Positions 1 to 6,534 of a DNA stretch of 8,995 bases are shown in pieces. The DNA comes from Firmicutes bacterium UBA5766. GTDB taxonomy: Bacteria > Bacillota > Desulfotomaculia > Desulfotomaculales > Nap2-2B. The translations under genes and the position numbers were made by a program. The number at the start of each line of letters is the position of its first letter. Positions within the stretch are counted from its first letter, which is position 1. Under the pieces are notes generated by a model, which worked only from the letters and a program-made list of their open reading frames with translations, ran no database searches and had not been told where the DNA came from. The stretch lies in assembly GCA_002418775.1 (NCBI GenBank), contig DIEU01000075.1:663-9657 (forward strand), read 5' to 3'.

Positions 1-11
1 TAGGTATTGTT

Positions 12-94
12 AAGGCTCAAAAGGCGACAAAAACCCGCCACTTGAGCCTTTTTCACGTGCAAAACTTCCAATTGAACCCTTCAAGAACCGTCCC
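12..94 (+). repeat. Structured interspersed repeat, left copy (hairpin plus conserved 53-bp arm)
   Basis: Positions 42-94 match, base for base, the reverse complement of 8539-8591. The element begins with a 9-bp stem, AAGGCTCAA (12-20) with TTGAGCCTT (42-50), around a loop of about 21 nt that holds an inner stem GGCG (23-26)/CGCC (36-39). After a short T-run come the palindromes CACGTG (54-59) and CAATTG (69-74), the small hairpin TTGAACCCTTCAA (72-84), and an end reading AACCGTCCC. Stem plus T-run would act as an intrinsic terminator for plus-strand transcription entering from the left. From memory, GGGACGGTT-type repeats are common in Firmicutes and are often near Y1 (REP-associated) transposases. 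That link is recollection; no transposase is in the window. Confidence 0.85.
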
Positions 95-386
95 CTTGTG
101 TTAGGGAGAGGATTTCCTTGAACCGGGAATCTGTTAGGCCTGATATTTTAACCTGTTTGTGACGGTTGGTCAGTCCGCTGATAATTTTCACCCTCGACTT
201 GGAGATGCCCAGTTTTTCCGCCAGAAAAACCCGGCAAGCTTCATTGGCCTCCCCTTCAACAGGGGCTGCGCTTAAGCGAATTTTTAAAGCATCCTGGAAA
301 TAACCCGCCAGTTCATTTTTTGCGGCCCTGGACTGGATATAAACTTTTACAATCAAATCATTGCCGTCATAACGCAGATTGAGCAT
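81..386 (-). CDS. DUF167/YggU-family protein
   Basis: Small protein of 101 residues in the DUF167 (YggU) family, whose biochemical role is not established. Family features seen are the N-terminal strand ending in VKVYIQSRAAKNEL, the central KIRLSAAPVEGEAN segment (about residues 35-48) and the SKSRVKIISGLTNRHKQVKI segment (about 62-81), all typical and in order. The ATG at 386 has only a weak upstream AAGG, so translation may depend on the activase gene ending 26 bp upstream; it is the last gene of the yggS-sepF operon. Oddity: the final residues (about TQGDGS) and the TGA stop lie in the end of the interspersed repeat, so the natural C-terminus seems to have been replaced or extended. Length is still normal for the family (about 95-100), so the fold is probably intact. 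Confidence 0.85.
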   Translation of the reverse strand: MLNLRYDGNDLIVKVYIQSRAAKNELAGYFQDALKIRLSAAPVEGEANEACRVFLAEKLGISKSRVKIISGLTNRHKQVKISGLTDSRFKEILSLTQGDGS

Positions 387-412
387 TTATCTAAACGCCT
401 TCAGGGTGTTTT

Positions 413-1180
413 TTATTTTTCCGCGGCAATCAAGGCAGCCCCGTATGCACCGACCAGTTGGGCTTTTTCCGGCACTTGTACGGCCTGTCCAAGGACACGG
501 CTTAAAATGTCAACCACGGCGGCATTTAAAGCCACACCGCCCGTCATGGCAATCTCGGGCTGGACATTCAAACGCAGGGCCATTCCTTCCAGGCGGTTGA
601 CAACTGCTTCAAAAAGCCCGCGGATAATCTCATCCTTGGGTCTTCCCGAAGCAAGGTGGGAAATAACCTCCGACTCGGCAAAGACTGTGCAGGTGCTGCT
701 GATGGGAACCTGTCCGGTTCCCCGCCTGGCCTGAACTACCATGTCTTCCAGGTCGCTTTCCAGTGCCCTGGCCATAACTTCCAAAAACCTGCCCGTACCG
801 GCCGCGCATTTGTCATTCATCACAAAGTCGACAACACGTCCATGAGAATCAAGGCAAATTACCTTGCTGTCCTGCCCGCCCACATCAATTACCGTGCGAA
901 GTCCCGGAACAAGGCTGTGCGCGCCGCGTCCATGACAGGTAATTTCCGTCACTTGCTTGTCGGCAAACGGTATATTAGCCCTGCCGTAGCCCGTGGTCAC
1001 GATCCGGTCAACCTGACTGGAAGAAAACTGTGCTTTCGCAAGAGCCTTTTCCAGTGATTCCTCCGCGCTGGCCCGGTTATTAATACCCGTGGGCACCAGG
1101 GCGTCTCCGCTCCACAAACCGTCCGCCACAACGACAGCTTTAGTGGTTGTTGAGCCGACGTCAATACCTGCAGTAATCAA
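413..1180 (-). CDS. CoA-substrate-specific enzyme activase (BadF/BadG/BcrA/BcrD ATPase family, HgdC-like)
   Basis: Homodimeric [4Fe-4S] ATPase of the type that injects an electron into 2-hydroxyacyl-CoA dehydratases or benzoyl-CoA reductase-like enzymes. The 255-residue protein has the ASKHA-fold phosphate loop GIDVGSTTTKAV (5-16), the second nucleotide motif VIDVGGQDSK (97-106), cluster cysteine C125 in NDKCAAGTG, C164 in STCTVFAESE, and the adenosine motif MTGGVALNA (212-220). C125 and C164 correspond to the bridging cluster ligands of HgdC-type activators, and about 260 residues is the family norm. The start is TTG at 1180 behind an AAGGG/GGGGGG purine stretch; residues 2-8 are already the first strand, so no later start fits. 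No dehydratase subunit or double-cubane partner lies nearby, so its client is unknown. Its place in a division-gene operon is unusual. Confidence 0.9.
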   Translation of the reverse strand: MITAGIDVGSTTTKAVVVADGLWSGDALVPTGINNRASAEESLEKALAKAQFSSSQVDRIVTTGYGRANIPFADKQVTEITCHGRGAHSLVPGLRTVIDVGGQDSKVICLDSHGRVVDFVMNDKCAAGTGRFLEVMARALESDLEDMVVQARRGTGQVPISSTCTVFAESEVISHLASGRPKDEIIRGLFEAVVNRLEGMALRLNVQPEIAMTGGVALNAAVVDILSRVLGQAVQVPEKAQLVGAYGAALIAAEK

Positions 1181-1211
1181 ATTTCCCTTGCCCCCCTGGA
1201 AAAAGGTATAT

Positions 1212-1475
1212 TTATAATCCTATAAAATGCAAAAACCCAAGCAGTATTCTTTGGACAATTCCCAAAGCAAAAATAGCGACGATCGGCGATATATCGATCA
1301 TGCCGATAGGGGGTATAATGCGCCTGAAGATATTCAGCCACGGGTCAGTTACTTCATAAACAAACCTGATTGCCGAATTGTAAGGGTTGTGTGGAATAAA
1401 TGATAAAAATATGCGTGCGATAATCAGCAGGTAGTAAATATAAAAAATATTACTAATAATTGAATCAATACTCAT
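1212..1475 (-). CDS. yggT: YggT family membrane protein (YlmG)
   Basis: Integral membrane protein of 87 residues with two predicted hydrophobic helices (about 8-26 and 62-85), joined by a loop containing the family motif TDPWLNIFRRIIPPIG (43-58) and then IDISPIVAIFAL. The YggT/YlmG family has been linked to cell division, envelope biogenesis and, in plastids, thylakoid or nucleoid organisation; its molecular activity is unsettled. The ATG at 1475 follows a GAGGTG ribosome site by about 5 nt. It sits 9 bp after proC and 31 bp before the activase, so co-transcription is very likely. The sepF-proC-yggT order is the one commonly seen in Clostridia downstream of the main division cluster. Confidence 0.9.
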   Translation of the reverse strand: MSIDSIISNIFYIYYLLIIARIFLSFIPHNPYNSAIRFVYEVTDPWLNIFRRIIPPIGMIDISPIVAIFALGIVQRILLGFLHFIGL

Positions 1476-1484
1476 GAAACACCT

Positions 1485-2306
1485 CTATTTCAAGCTGCCG
1501 GAAATTTCCCTGGAACGTTGGGCGGCTTTATCCACTGCCTTCATCAGGGCATAACGCAAACCCCTTTTTTCCAGGGCCAGAAGTCCTTCAGCTGTAGTCC
1601 CCGCCGGTGAGGTTACCATATTTTTGAGTACGGCGGGATGTTCGCCTCTTTCTAAAACCATTTTTGCAGCGCCAAGCATGGTCTGGGCGCTTAGAAGAAG
1701 AGATACGTCCCTGGATATGCCCTCCCTGACGCCGGCGTCGCTAAGCGCTTCCAGGATCAGAAACATATAAGCCGGCCCACTGCCGCTCAAGCCTGTTACG
1801 GCGTCCATCAATCCCTCGGGCACCTCCGCCGTTTTTCCAACTGCTGATAAAACGGCTGCCGCCCGGTCCCTGTCAACAGAAGTAGCATGTGTACCGGAAC
1901 TGATGGCGCAGGCGCCCTCCCCAACGAGGCACGGCGTGTTGGGCATAACCCTGATTACCCCAAACGGAGCTTTAAGAAAGCTTTCTATATATTTTATGGG
2001 CACCCCGGCGGCGATAGACATTAAAGTGCACCCCGCCGCTAAGGAACCGCTTATTTCAGCCATTACCCTGCCTACTATGGATGGCTTGACAGCAATAATC
2101 AGAATATCCGCCTGCCCGGCTAAAAGGCAGTTGTCGTCAACCGGGTTAACTTTTAATGCGGAAGAAAGGTAATCCAGCCTTTCCCTTCTGATATCGCTGA
2201 CATAAAGACTGCCCGGAGCCAGACCGCTTTTAACCAGACCTGCCAACAAAGCTTCGGCCATGGCTCCCCCCCCCAGGCAACCAATTTTAATATTCTGTAA
2301 AGACAA
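1485..2306 (-). CDS. proC: Pyrroline-5-carboxylate reductase
   Basis: Catalyses NAD(P)H-dependent reduction of 1-pyrroline-5-carboxylate to L-proline, the last step of proline synthesis, in the cytoplasm. The 273 residues start with a Rossmann dinucleotide-binding motif IGCLGGGAMAEAL (8-20). The domain continues through AVKP (72-75) and RVMPNTPC (119-126), and the C-terminal dimer domain carries the signature around SGSGPAY (174-180) and VTSPAGTTAEGL (231-242). The length is typical. The start is TTG at 2306, eight bases after a good AAGGAG; the next residues lead straight into the first beta strand. It lies 26 bp after sepF and 9 bp before yggT. Insertion of proC within the ylm cluster is common in clostridial relatives. 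Confidence 0.96.
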   Translation of the reverse strand: MSLQNIKIGCLGGGAMAEALLAGLVKSGLAPGSLYVSDIRRERLDYLSSALKVNPVDDNCLLAGQADILIIAVKPSIVGRVMAEISGSLAAGCTLMSIAAGVPIKYIESFLKAPFGVIRVMPNTPCLVGEGACAISSGTHATSVDRDRAAAVLSAVGKTAEVPEGLMDAVTGLSGSGPAYMFLILEALSDAGVREGISRDVSLLLSAQTMLGAAKMVLERGEHPAVLKNMVTSPAGTTAEGLLALEKRGLRYALMKAVDKAAQRSREISGSLK

Positions 2307-2332
2307 TAGATTTACTCCTTATGAATTTATAA

Positions 2333-2791
2333 TTATACCTGACGCATCCATGAAAAAAAACTGTGGTCACTTAACTTGGATTCATCCTTTAGCTCAGAAT
2401 CAATTTCTACGTTATTCGGAGTAAAAAGAAAGATGCCGTTTCCGACTTTGCGAATTGAGCCATTCAGAGCGTATGTCGTGCCGCTTATAAAATCAACTAC
2501 ACGCTTGGCAAGATCCGCGTTCGCCTTTTCCAGGTTGATTATTACAGTCCGGTGATTTTTTAAGTGATCGGCGAAATTCTGGACGTCATCGTATACTCTC
2601 GGTTCGACGACAACAACTTTGACCTGCCGCTGAGCATGTATGTTTACCACCTGACCCTTTTTGCGCCTGGGCTGCGCGGCAAACCCGTCATCATCACGGT
2701 AATGTTCTTCCTGGGCATTCTCCTCATCGTCAGGGGACTCTTCCCAAATACCCATAAAACCCAACACCTTGTCCACTAACTTTTTAGCCAT
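2333..2791 (-). CDS. sepF: Cell division protein SepF
   Basis: SepF anchors and aligns FtsZ filaments at the division septum on the inner face of the membrane. The 152-residue protein has the expected layout. An N-terminal amphipathic membrane-targeting helix (about 1-16, KKLVDKVLGFMGIW) is followed by an acidic, disordered linker (17-45). The globular SepF core (about 55-133) contains VVEPRVYDDVQNFADHLK, then VIINLEKANADLAKRVVDF and the loop-strand GSIRKVGNGIFLFTP (111-125). The ATG at 2791 follows AAAGGAGG at optimal spacing. It is the second gene of the operon, 18 bp after yggS, as in the ylmE-ylmF(sepF)-ylmG arrangement of Firmicutes. Confidence 0.96.
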   Translation of the reverse strand: MAKKLVDKVLGFMGIWEESPDDEENAQEEHYRDDDGFAAQPRRKKGQVVNIHAQRQVKVVVVEPRVYDDVQNFADHLKNHRTVIINLEKANADLAKRVVDFISGTTYALNGSIRKVGNGIFLFTPNNVEIDSELKDESKLSDHSFFSWMRQV

Positions 2792-2809
2792 GTTATCCTC
2801 CTTTCCTTT

Positions 2810-3517
2810 TTATTTGCGCGGGCCAAAAATTGCCGTTCCCAGACGCAGCATATTGGCCCCCTCTTCAACAGCCACTACAAAATCGCTGCTCATGCCCATA
2901 GAAAGATATTCCAGATCAACACCGGGCAAATTATTTTTTATCCTCCCGGCCAGAAACCTTAGATCACGAAAAACAGGCCTGACCTGTTCGGGATTTACGG
3001 TCTCAGGAGCTATTGTCATCAGGCCCCGTATCCTTAAACCCTTGAGTGTGATAACTTCTTTTACAAAATCAGTTGTTTCAACGGGAGACAAACCCTGCTT
3101 TGAAGCTTCTTTTGCTATGTTAACCTGGACTAAAACCGCAACCTGCCTGTCGGTTTTTAAAGCAAAGTCATTTATTGCCAAGGCCAGTTTCCAGCTGTCC
3201 AGGGAGTGTATAAGACTGACTTTCCCAACAACGCTCTTAACTTTATTGCTCTGCAGATGCCCAATAAAATGCCATTCAAGATCAGGCGGCAAAAGGGGCT
3301 GTTTGAGGAGCATTTCCTGTGCCTTATTTTCCCCCAGGACGGTAACACCTGCTCTGACGGCATGCTTAATCACATCCGCCGAAACTGTTTTGGTTATGGC
3401 AATCAGCTTTACGGATGCCGGATCCCGGCCGGTTTTCCTGGCGGCAAGATCTATTTTTTGCTTTACTTCACGTAAGTTCTCACCGATGGTCAGGCTTCTT
3501 TCCTGCTCAACACTCAT
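2810..3517 (-). CDS. yggS: YggS/YlmE family PLP homeostasis protein (PLPBP)
   Basis: Monomeric fold-III PLP-binding protein that buffers pyridoxal phosphate and affects amino-acid and keto-acid balance; it has no firmly known catalytic reaction. With the chosen start it is 235 residues, normal for the family. The PLP lysine is K43 in LIAITKTVS. Other family blocks present are GENKAQE, WHFIGHLQSNKVK, VLVQVNIAKEASKQG, RGLMTIAP, LSMGMSSDF (phosphate binding) and the C-terminal RLGTAIFG. An in-frame ATG exists at 3553, but it overlaps the -10 box TATAAT and has no ribosome site. The ATG at 3517 follows AGGTGA and lies about 28 bases after the expected transcription start, so it is chosen. First gene of the operon that continues to DUF167. 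Confidence 0.94.
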   Translation of the reverse strand: MSVEQERSLTIGENLREVKQKIDLAARKTGRDPASVKLIAITKTVSADVIKHAVRAGVTVLGENKAQEMLLKQPLLPPDLEWHFIGHLQSNKVKSVVGKVSLIHSLDSWKLALAINDFALKTDRQVAVLVQVNIAKEASKQGLSPVETTDFVKEVITLKGLRIRGLMTIAPETVNPEQVRPVFRDLRFLAGRIKNNLPGVDLEYLSMGMSSDFVVAVEEGANMLRLGTAIFGPRK

Positions 3518-3544
3518 CTTTTCACCTGATTGTTCAAGAACATA

Positions 3545-3560
3545 CAGGCCCATTATAGCA
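3545..3560 (-). promoter_or_regulatory. Extended -10 promoter of the yggS-sepF-proC-yggT operon
   Basis: On the minus strand, TGCTATAAT (3560 to 3552) is a perfect extended -10 element, TGn followed by the consensus TATAAT. The -35 region 17 nt upstream is a poor match, as often with TGn promoters. Transcription would begin near 3545, giving a leader of about 28 nt before the yggS ATG at 3517. The box overlaps an upstream in-frame ATG and so argues against that longer start. Confidence 0.7.
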
Positions 3561-3610
3561 CTTTTTTGTAATATTCACCATTAGTAACTAAAAATTTCTC
3601 CAATTGCCAA

Positions 3611-3634
3611 TGGGCTGGTCAAATAACCAGCCCA
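3611..3634 (-). terminator. Stem-loop downstream of phoU
   Basis: A perfect 9-bp inverted repeat, TGGGCTGGT (3611-3619) with ACCAGCCCA (3626-3634) and a 6-nt loop, lies 26 bp beyond the phoU stop and upstream of the yggS promoter. The position fits the end of the phosphate operon. The usual T-run does not follow directly on the minus strand (TTGGCAATTGG comes first), so it may be a weak intrinsic terminator or a 3'-end stabiliser. Confidence 0.5.
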
Positions 3635-3659
3635 CTTTGCATTGATATATTAATTTTTA

Positions 3660-4319
3660 CTAATTCAATTCTTTGTGCTCTCCGGTTACCAGGTAAACTA
3701 CCTCCTCGCCGATATTTGTGGCGTGGTCGGCTATTCTCTCCAGGTAGCGGCAGACATGCAAAAGATAGGTGGACTGCATCACTACTTCCGGATTTTCCAT
3801 CATGCAGTTGATTAATTCCCTGAATACCTGGGCATAAATATAATCCACGTCATCATCCAGAGCGCACATGGCGCTTGCTTTTTCAATGTCGCTGTTGACA
3901 TACGCATCAAGCCCCTCTTTGACCATCTGCTGGGTCAGTTTGGCCATTTGTGGAATATACTCAAGCGGTTTGACCGTCAGAGTTTGGCCGCTCAAACACA
4001 TGGTTGAGCGGGCAATATCCACGGCATGATCCGCCATCCGTTCCAGATTCAATAAAATTTTTATGCCCGTAATAACCACTCGTAAGTCCCTGGCAATAGG
4101 CTGCTGGGTAGCGATTATCTTAATACACTTTTCCTCTATTTCCAGAAACAGTTTATCAATCATATCGTCCCCCACAATAACTTGTGAGGCTCCCGTCACA
4201 TCCACCTTGACCAGAGATTGGACGGAATCGTATACAGCCTGTTCCACAAGGCTTGCCATGCGCAAAATATCTTGCTGAAGTTCCTTTAAAGCTTTATCAA
4301 AAGCTCCGCGGGTAGTCAT
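3660..4319 (-). CDS. phoU: Phosphate signalling complex protein PhoU
   Basis: Cytoplasmic metal-binding helical regulator that links the Pst transporter to PhoR and keeps the Pho response off when phosphate is plentiful. The 219 residues show two PhoU repeats, each with the metal-binding ExxxD signature: ERMADH (93-98) and ERIADH (194-199). Conserved segments include QQPIARDLRVVI (72-83) and YLLHVCRYLE (185-194). Length and symmetry are typical. The ATG at 4319 follows AAGGAG at a rather long spacing of about 12 nt. It lies 17 bp after pstB and is the last gene of the phosphate operon. Confidence 0.95.
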   Translation of the reverse strand: MTTRGAFDKALKELQQDILRMASLVEQAVYDSVQSLVKVDVTGASQVIVGDDMIDKLFLEIEEKCIKIIATQQPIARDLRVVITGIKILLNLERMADHAVDIARSTMCLSGQTLTVKPLEYIPQMAKLTQQMVKEGLDAYVNSDIEKASAMCALDDDVDYIYAQVFRELINCMMENPEVVMQSTYLLHVCRYLERIADHATNIGEEVVYLVTGEHKELN

Positions 4320-4336
4320 TTATAAAAAACACTCCT

Positions 4337-5095
4337 TTAACCAAACCGTCCTGTAATATAATCCTCTGTACGCCGGTCCTTGGGACGGGTAAAAATCTCG
4401 TCTGTAATGCTGAATTCTATTATCTCACCATTTAAGAAAAATGCCGTGAGGTCGGAAACCCTTGCAGCCTGCTGCATATTATGGGTGACTATGACAATCG
4501 TATAGTCCTGTTTTAAAACCTGGATAAGTTCCTCCACCTTCAGCGTGGAAATCGGATCAAGAGCCGAACTTGGCTCGTCCATCAAAACAACTTCCGGCCC
4601 AATGGCCAGCAAACGGGCTATGCATACCCTCTGCTGCTGTCCGCCCGACAACCCCAGGGCTGATTTAAACAATCTGTCCCTGATCTCATCCCACAGGGCG
4701 GCGCTCCGCAGACTGCGTTCCACAATTTCATCAAGCCTGCCTTTATTCCTAATTCCATGAACGCGCGGTCCGTAGGCCACATTATCATAAACTGACATCG
4801 GAAAAGGATTGGGCCGCTGAAAAACCATCCCCACCCGCTTGCGCAGGGTCACTATGTCAACTTTCGGGCTGTATATATCCTCTTTGTCAAGAAATACGGA
4901 TCCTTCAATGCGTACTCCTTCAATTAAATCGTTCATCCTGTTTAGTACTCTTAAAAACGTTGATTTGCCGCAGCCGGAAGGTCCAATCAACGCCGTAATC
5001 CGGTTAGTTTCAATTTCCAGATTAATATCTTTTAAAGCCTTATAATCAGTGTAATAAAGGTTTAAATCCCTGGTGAGCATCTTGATTTTTTTCAT
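4337..5095 (-). CDS. pstB: Phosphate ABC transporter ATP-binding protein PstB
   Basis: ATPase subunit of the high-affinity phosphate importer PstSCAB, on the cytoplasmic face of the membrane. From the ATG at 5095 it has 252 residues, matching the family. Visible are Walker A GPSGCGKST (38-46), Q-loop VFQRPNPFPMS (Q93) with the PstB-typical RPNPFPMS, signature LSGGQQQR (149-156), Walker B VVLMDEP (169-175) with SSALDP, and the H-loop histidine H205 in VTHNMQQA. An in-frame TTG at 5107 would add four residues, but AAAGG lies directly against it, so the ATG at 5095 (about 12 nt from AAAGG) is preferred; either is possible. Unusually, pstS, pstC and pstA are absent between phoR and pstB. Confidence 0.95.
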   Translation of the reverse strand: MKKIKMLTRDLNLYYTDYKALKDINLEIETNRITALIGPSGCGKSTFLRVLNRMNDLIEGVRIEGSVFLDKEDIYSPKVDIVTLRKRVGMVFQRPNPFPMSVYDNVAYGPRVHGIRNKGRLDEIVERSLRSAALWDEIRDRLFKSALGLSGGQQQRVCIARLLAIGPEVVLMDEPSSALDPISTLKVEELIQVLKQDYTIVIVTHNMQQAARVSDLTAFFLNGEIIEFSITDEIFTRPKDRRTEDYITGRFG

Positions 5096-5145
5096 CTTTA
5101 TGTCCAACCTTTGGTGATAATTTGGAGCATTTTACTTTGACAATT

Positions 5146-6534
5146 TTACTCCTTCTTTTCATCAATCGGAAGGGTAAAAGTAAACTTGCTGCCCTTGCCG
5201 ACAACGCTTTCTACTCCTGTTTTCCCGCCGTGCGCCCTAATAATGTGTTTGACTATCGCCAGGCCCACACCAATGCCGCCCAGTTCCCTGGAACGGGACT
5301 TTTCCACCCGGTAAAACCGCTCAAAAATTCTGGGAAGGTTTTCCGGCGGGATGCCTATCCCGGTATCTTCCACATCAACTCTTACATTCTCTTCGTTGGC
5401 GCTGGCCCTTACAATTATCCGCCCACCTGCGGGCGTGAATTTTATCGCGTTGTCCAGCAGGTTGATCAGCACCTGCGCCAGCATATCCGGATCACCTCTG
5501 ACCACGGGAAGTTCTGCGGGCAGTTCGGTGACCAGTTCAAGGCCTTGTTCTTCTGCCTGGGCCTGAAACATTACTACCGCCCTGTTTACCGTATCTAATA
5601 ACTGGACAGCCTGCCAGCGGTGGACTACCTGCCGTTCTTCAATCTTGGAAAGATTCAGCAGATCATCAATCAACCTGGTCAGTCTGGCCGTCTCCCTGTT
5701 GATAATCTCTAAAAAGCGGCGGACGGTTGCTTGATCTTCAATCTTACCCTCTAAAAGAGTTTCCAGGAAACCCCGGATTGAAGTCAAAGGTGTTCGAAGC
5801 TCGTGGGAAACATTGGCAACAAATTCAGTGCGCATATCTTCAAGTCTTTTACGCTGGGTGATGTCATTAAATAATACAACTGCGCCGCCTTTTTGACGGC
5901 CATGTCCCTGCAAAGGGGTTGCATTGACATAAAAAACTTTTGGCTCCGGATAAATAAGCCTTATCTCCTGGCTGACCGGCTTTTCAGTTCTTAAAGCCTT
6001 TTCCAGCAGACGTTCAACATCATAATTGCGAATTACGCCAAGTATGTTTTTTCCCTGGCTGGTTTTCTGGTCAATTCCAAAAACCTTTTCAATCACCGGA
6101 TTGATAAATAAAACTTCGCCGGATTTGTTTACTGCGATAACACCGTCTGCAATGCTGTCCAGGATGGCTCCGGCCTGGTTCCTGGCTTCCGTAATCTCGT
6201 CAATGGTGTTTTTCAGCTGGCGGGCCATATCGTTAATACTGCGGGCGAGTTCTCCAAATTCGTCGTCTGTGTATATGTGCAGTTCCTTGTCCAGGTTACC
6301 GCGAGCCATTTCCCGGGCTGCAGAATTGACATCTTCAAGCGGTTTTATGACACGCTTCCATAAAAACCAGGCCAAACCTATCGAAAACGGTATTATAACA
6401 GTCAACGCTCCTGCCAGGTTAAGCCTGTTGGCCACATACAAATCAAAAAGGCCGTAAAAGATCAGCAGCGCGACAATAAAATAGGCAACCGGCCTCCAAA
6501 TGATTCCCTTGACTAAAAAGATCTTTTTTGCCAT
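5146..6534 (-). CDS. phoR: PhoR-type sensor histidine kinase
   Basis: Membrane histidine kinase partner of the adjacent response regulator, probably for phosphate limitation. Order in 462 residues: TM1 (about 13-33), a very short external loop (about 34-40), TM2 (about 41-60), HAMP (60-112), PAS (about 118-226, ending in LFNDITQRKRLEDMRTEF), HisKA with phospho-acceptor H244 in ANVSHELRTPL, and HATPase_c. The HATPase_c has N-box asparagines N358 and N362, G1 DTGIGI (390-395), F-box IFERFYRVEKSRS and G2 GGIGVGLA (419-426). The near absence of an extracytoplasmic domain contrasts with Bacillus subtilis PhoR, so the input is likely PhoU/PstB or the PAS domain. The ATG overlaps the phoP stop (TAATG), implying translational coupling. 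The stop is 50 bp before the pstB start. Confidence 0.93.
   Translation of the reverse strand: MAKKIFLVKGIIWRPVAYFIVALLIFYGLFDLYVANRLNLAGALTVIIPFSIGLAWFLWKRVIKPLEDVNSAAREMARGNLDKELHIYTDDEFGELARSINDMARQLKNTIDEITEARNQAGAILDSIADGVIAVNKSGEVLFINPVIEKVFGIDQKTSQGKNILGVIRNYDVERLLEKALRTEKPVSQEIRLIYPEPKVFYVNATPLQGHGRQKGGAVVLFNDITQRKRLEDMRTEFVANVSHELRTPLTSIRGFLETLLEGKIEDQATVRRFLEIINRETARLTRLIDDLLNLSKIEERQVVHRWQAVQLLDTVNRAVVMFQAQAEEQGLELVTELPAELPVVRGDPDMLAQVLINLLDNAIKFTPAGGRIIVRASANEENVRVDVEDTGIGIPPENLPRIFERFYRVEKSRSRELGGIGVGLAIVKHIIRAHGGKTGVESVVGKGSKFTFTLPIDEKKE

Noticed and set aside
1..100. CRISPR array or tRNA from the hairpin-rich left end
   Set aside because: Only one repeat unit is present here, with no regularly spaced direct copies and no cloverleaf; the structure is explained by the interspersed repeat shared with 8539-8620.
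2769..3584. Long plus-strand open frame (271 codons) opposite yggS
   Set aside because: It is fully antisense to a gene with clear family motifs, has no ribosome site and resembles no family; it is a shadow frame.
5122..5598. Plus-strand open frames opposite phoR (also at 6026-6457)
   Set aside because: They lie opposite conserved kinase domains, have Ser/Arg-rich shadow composition and lack start signals.
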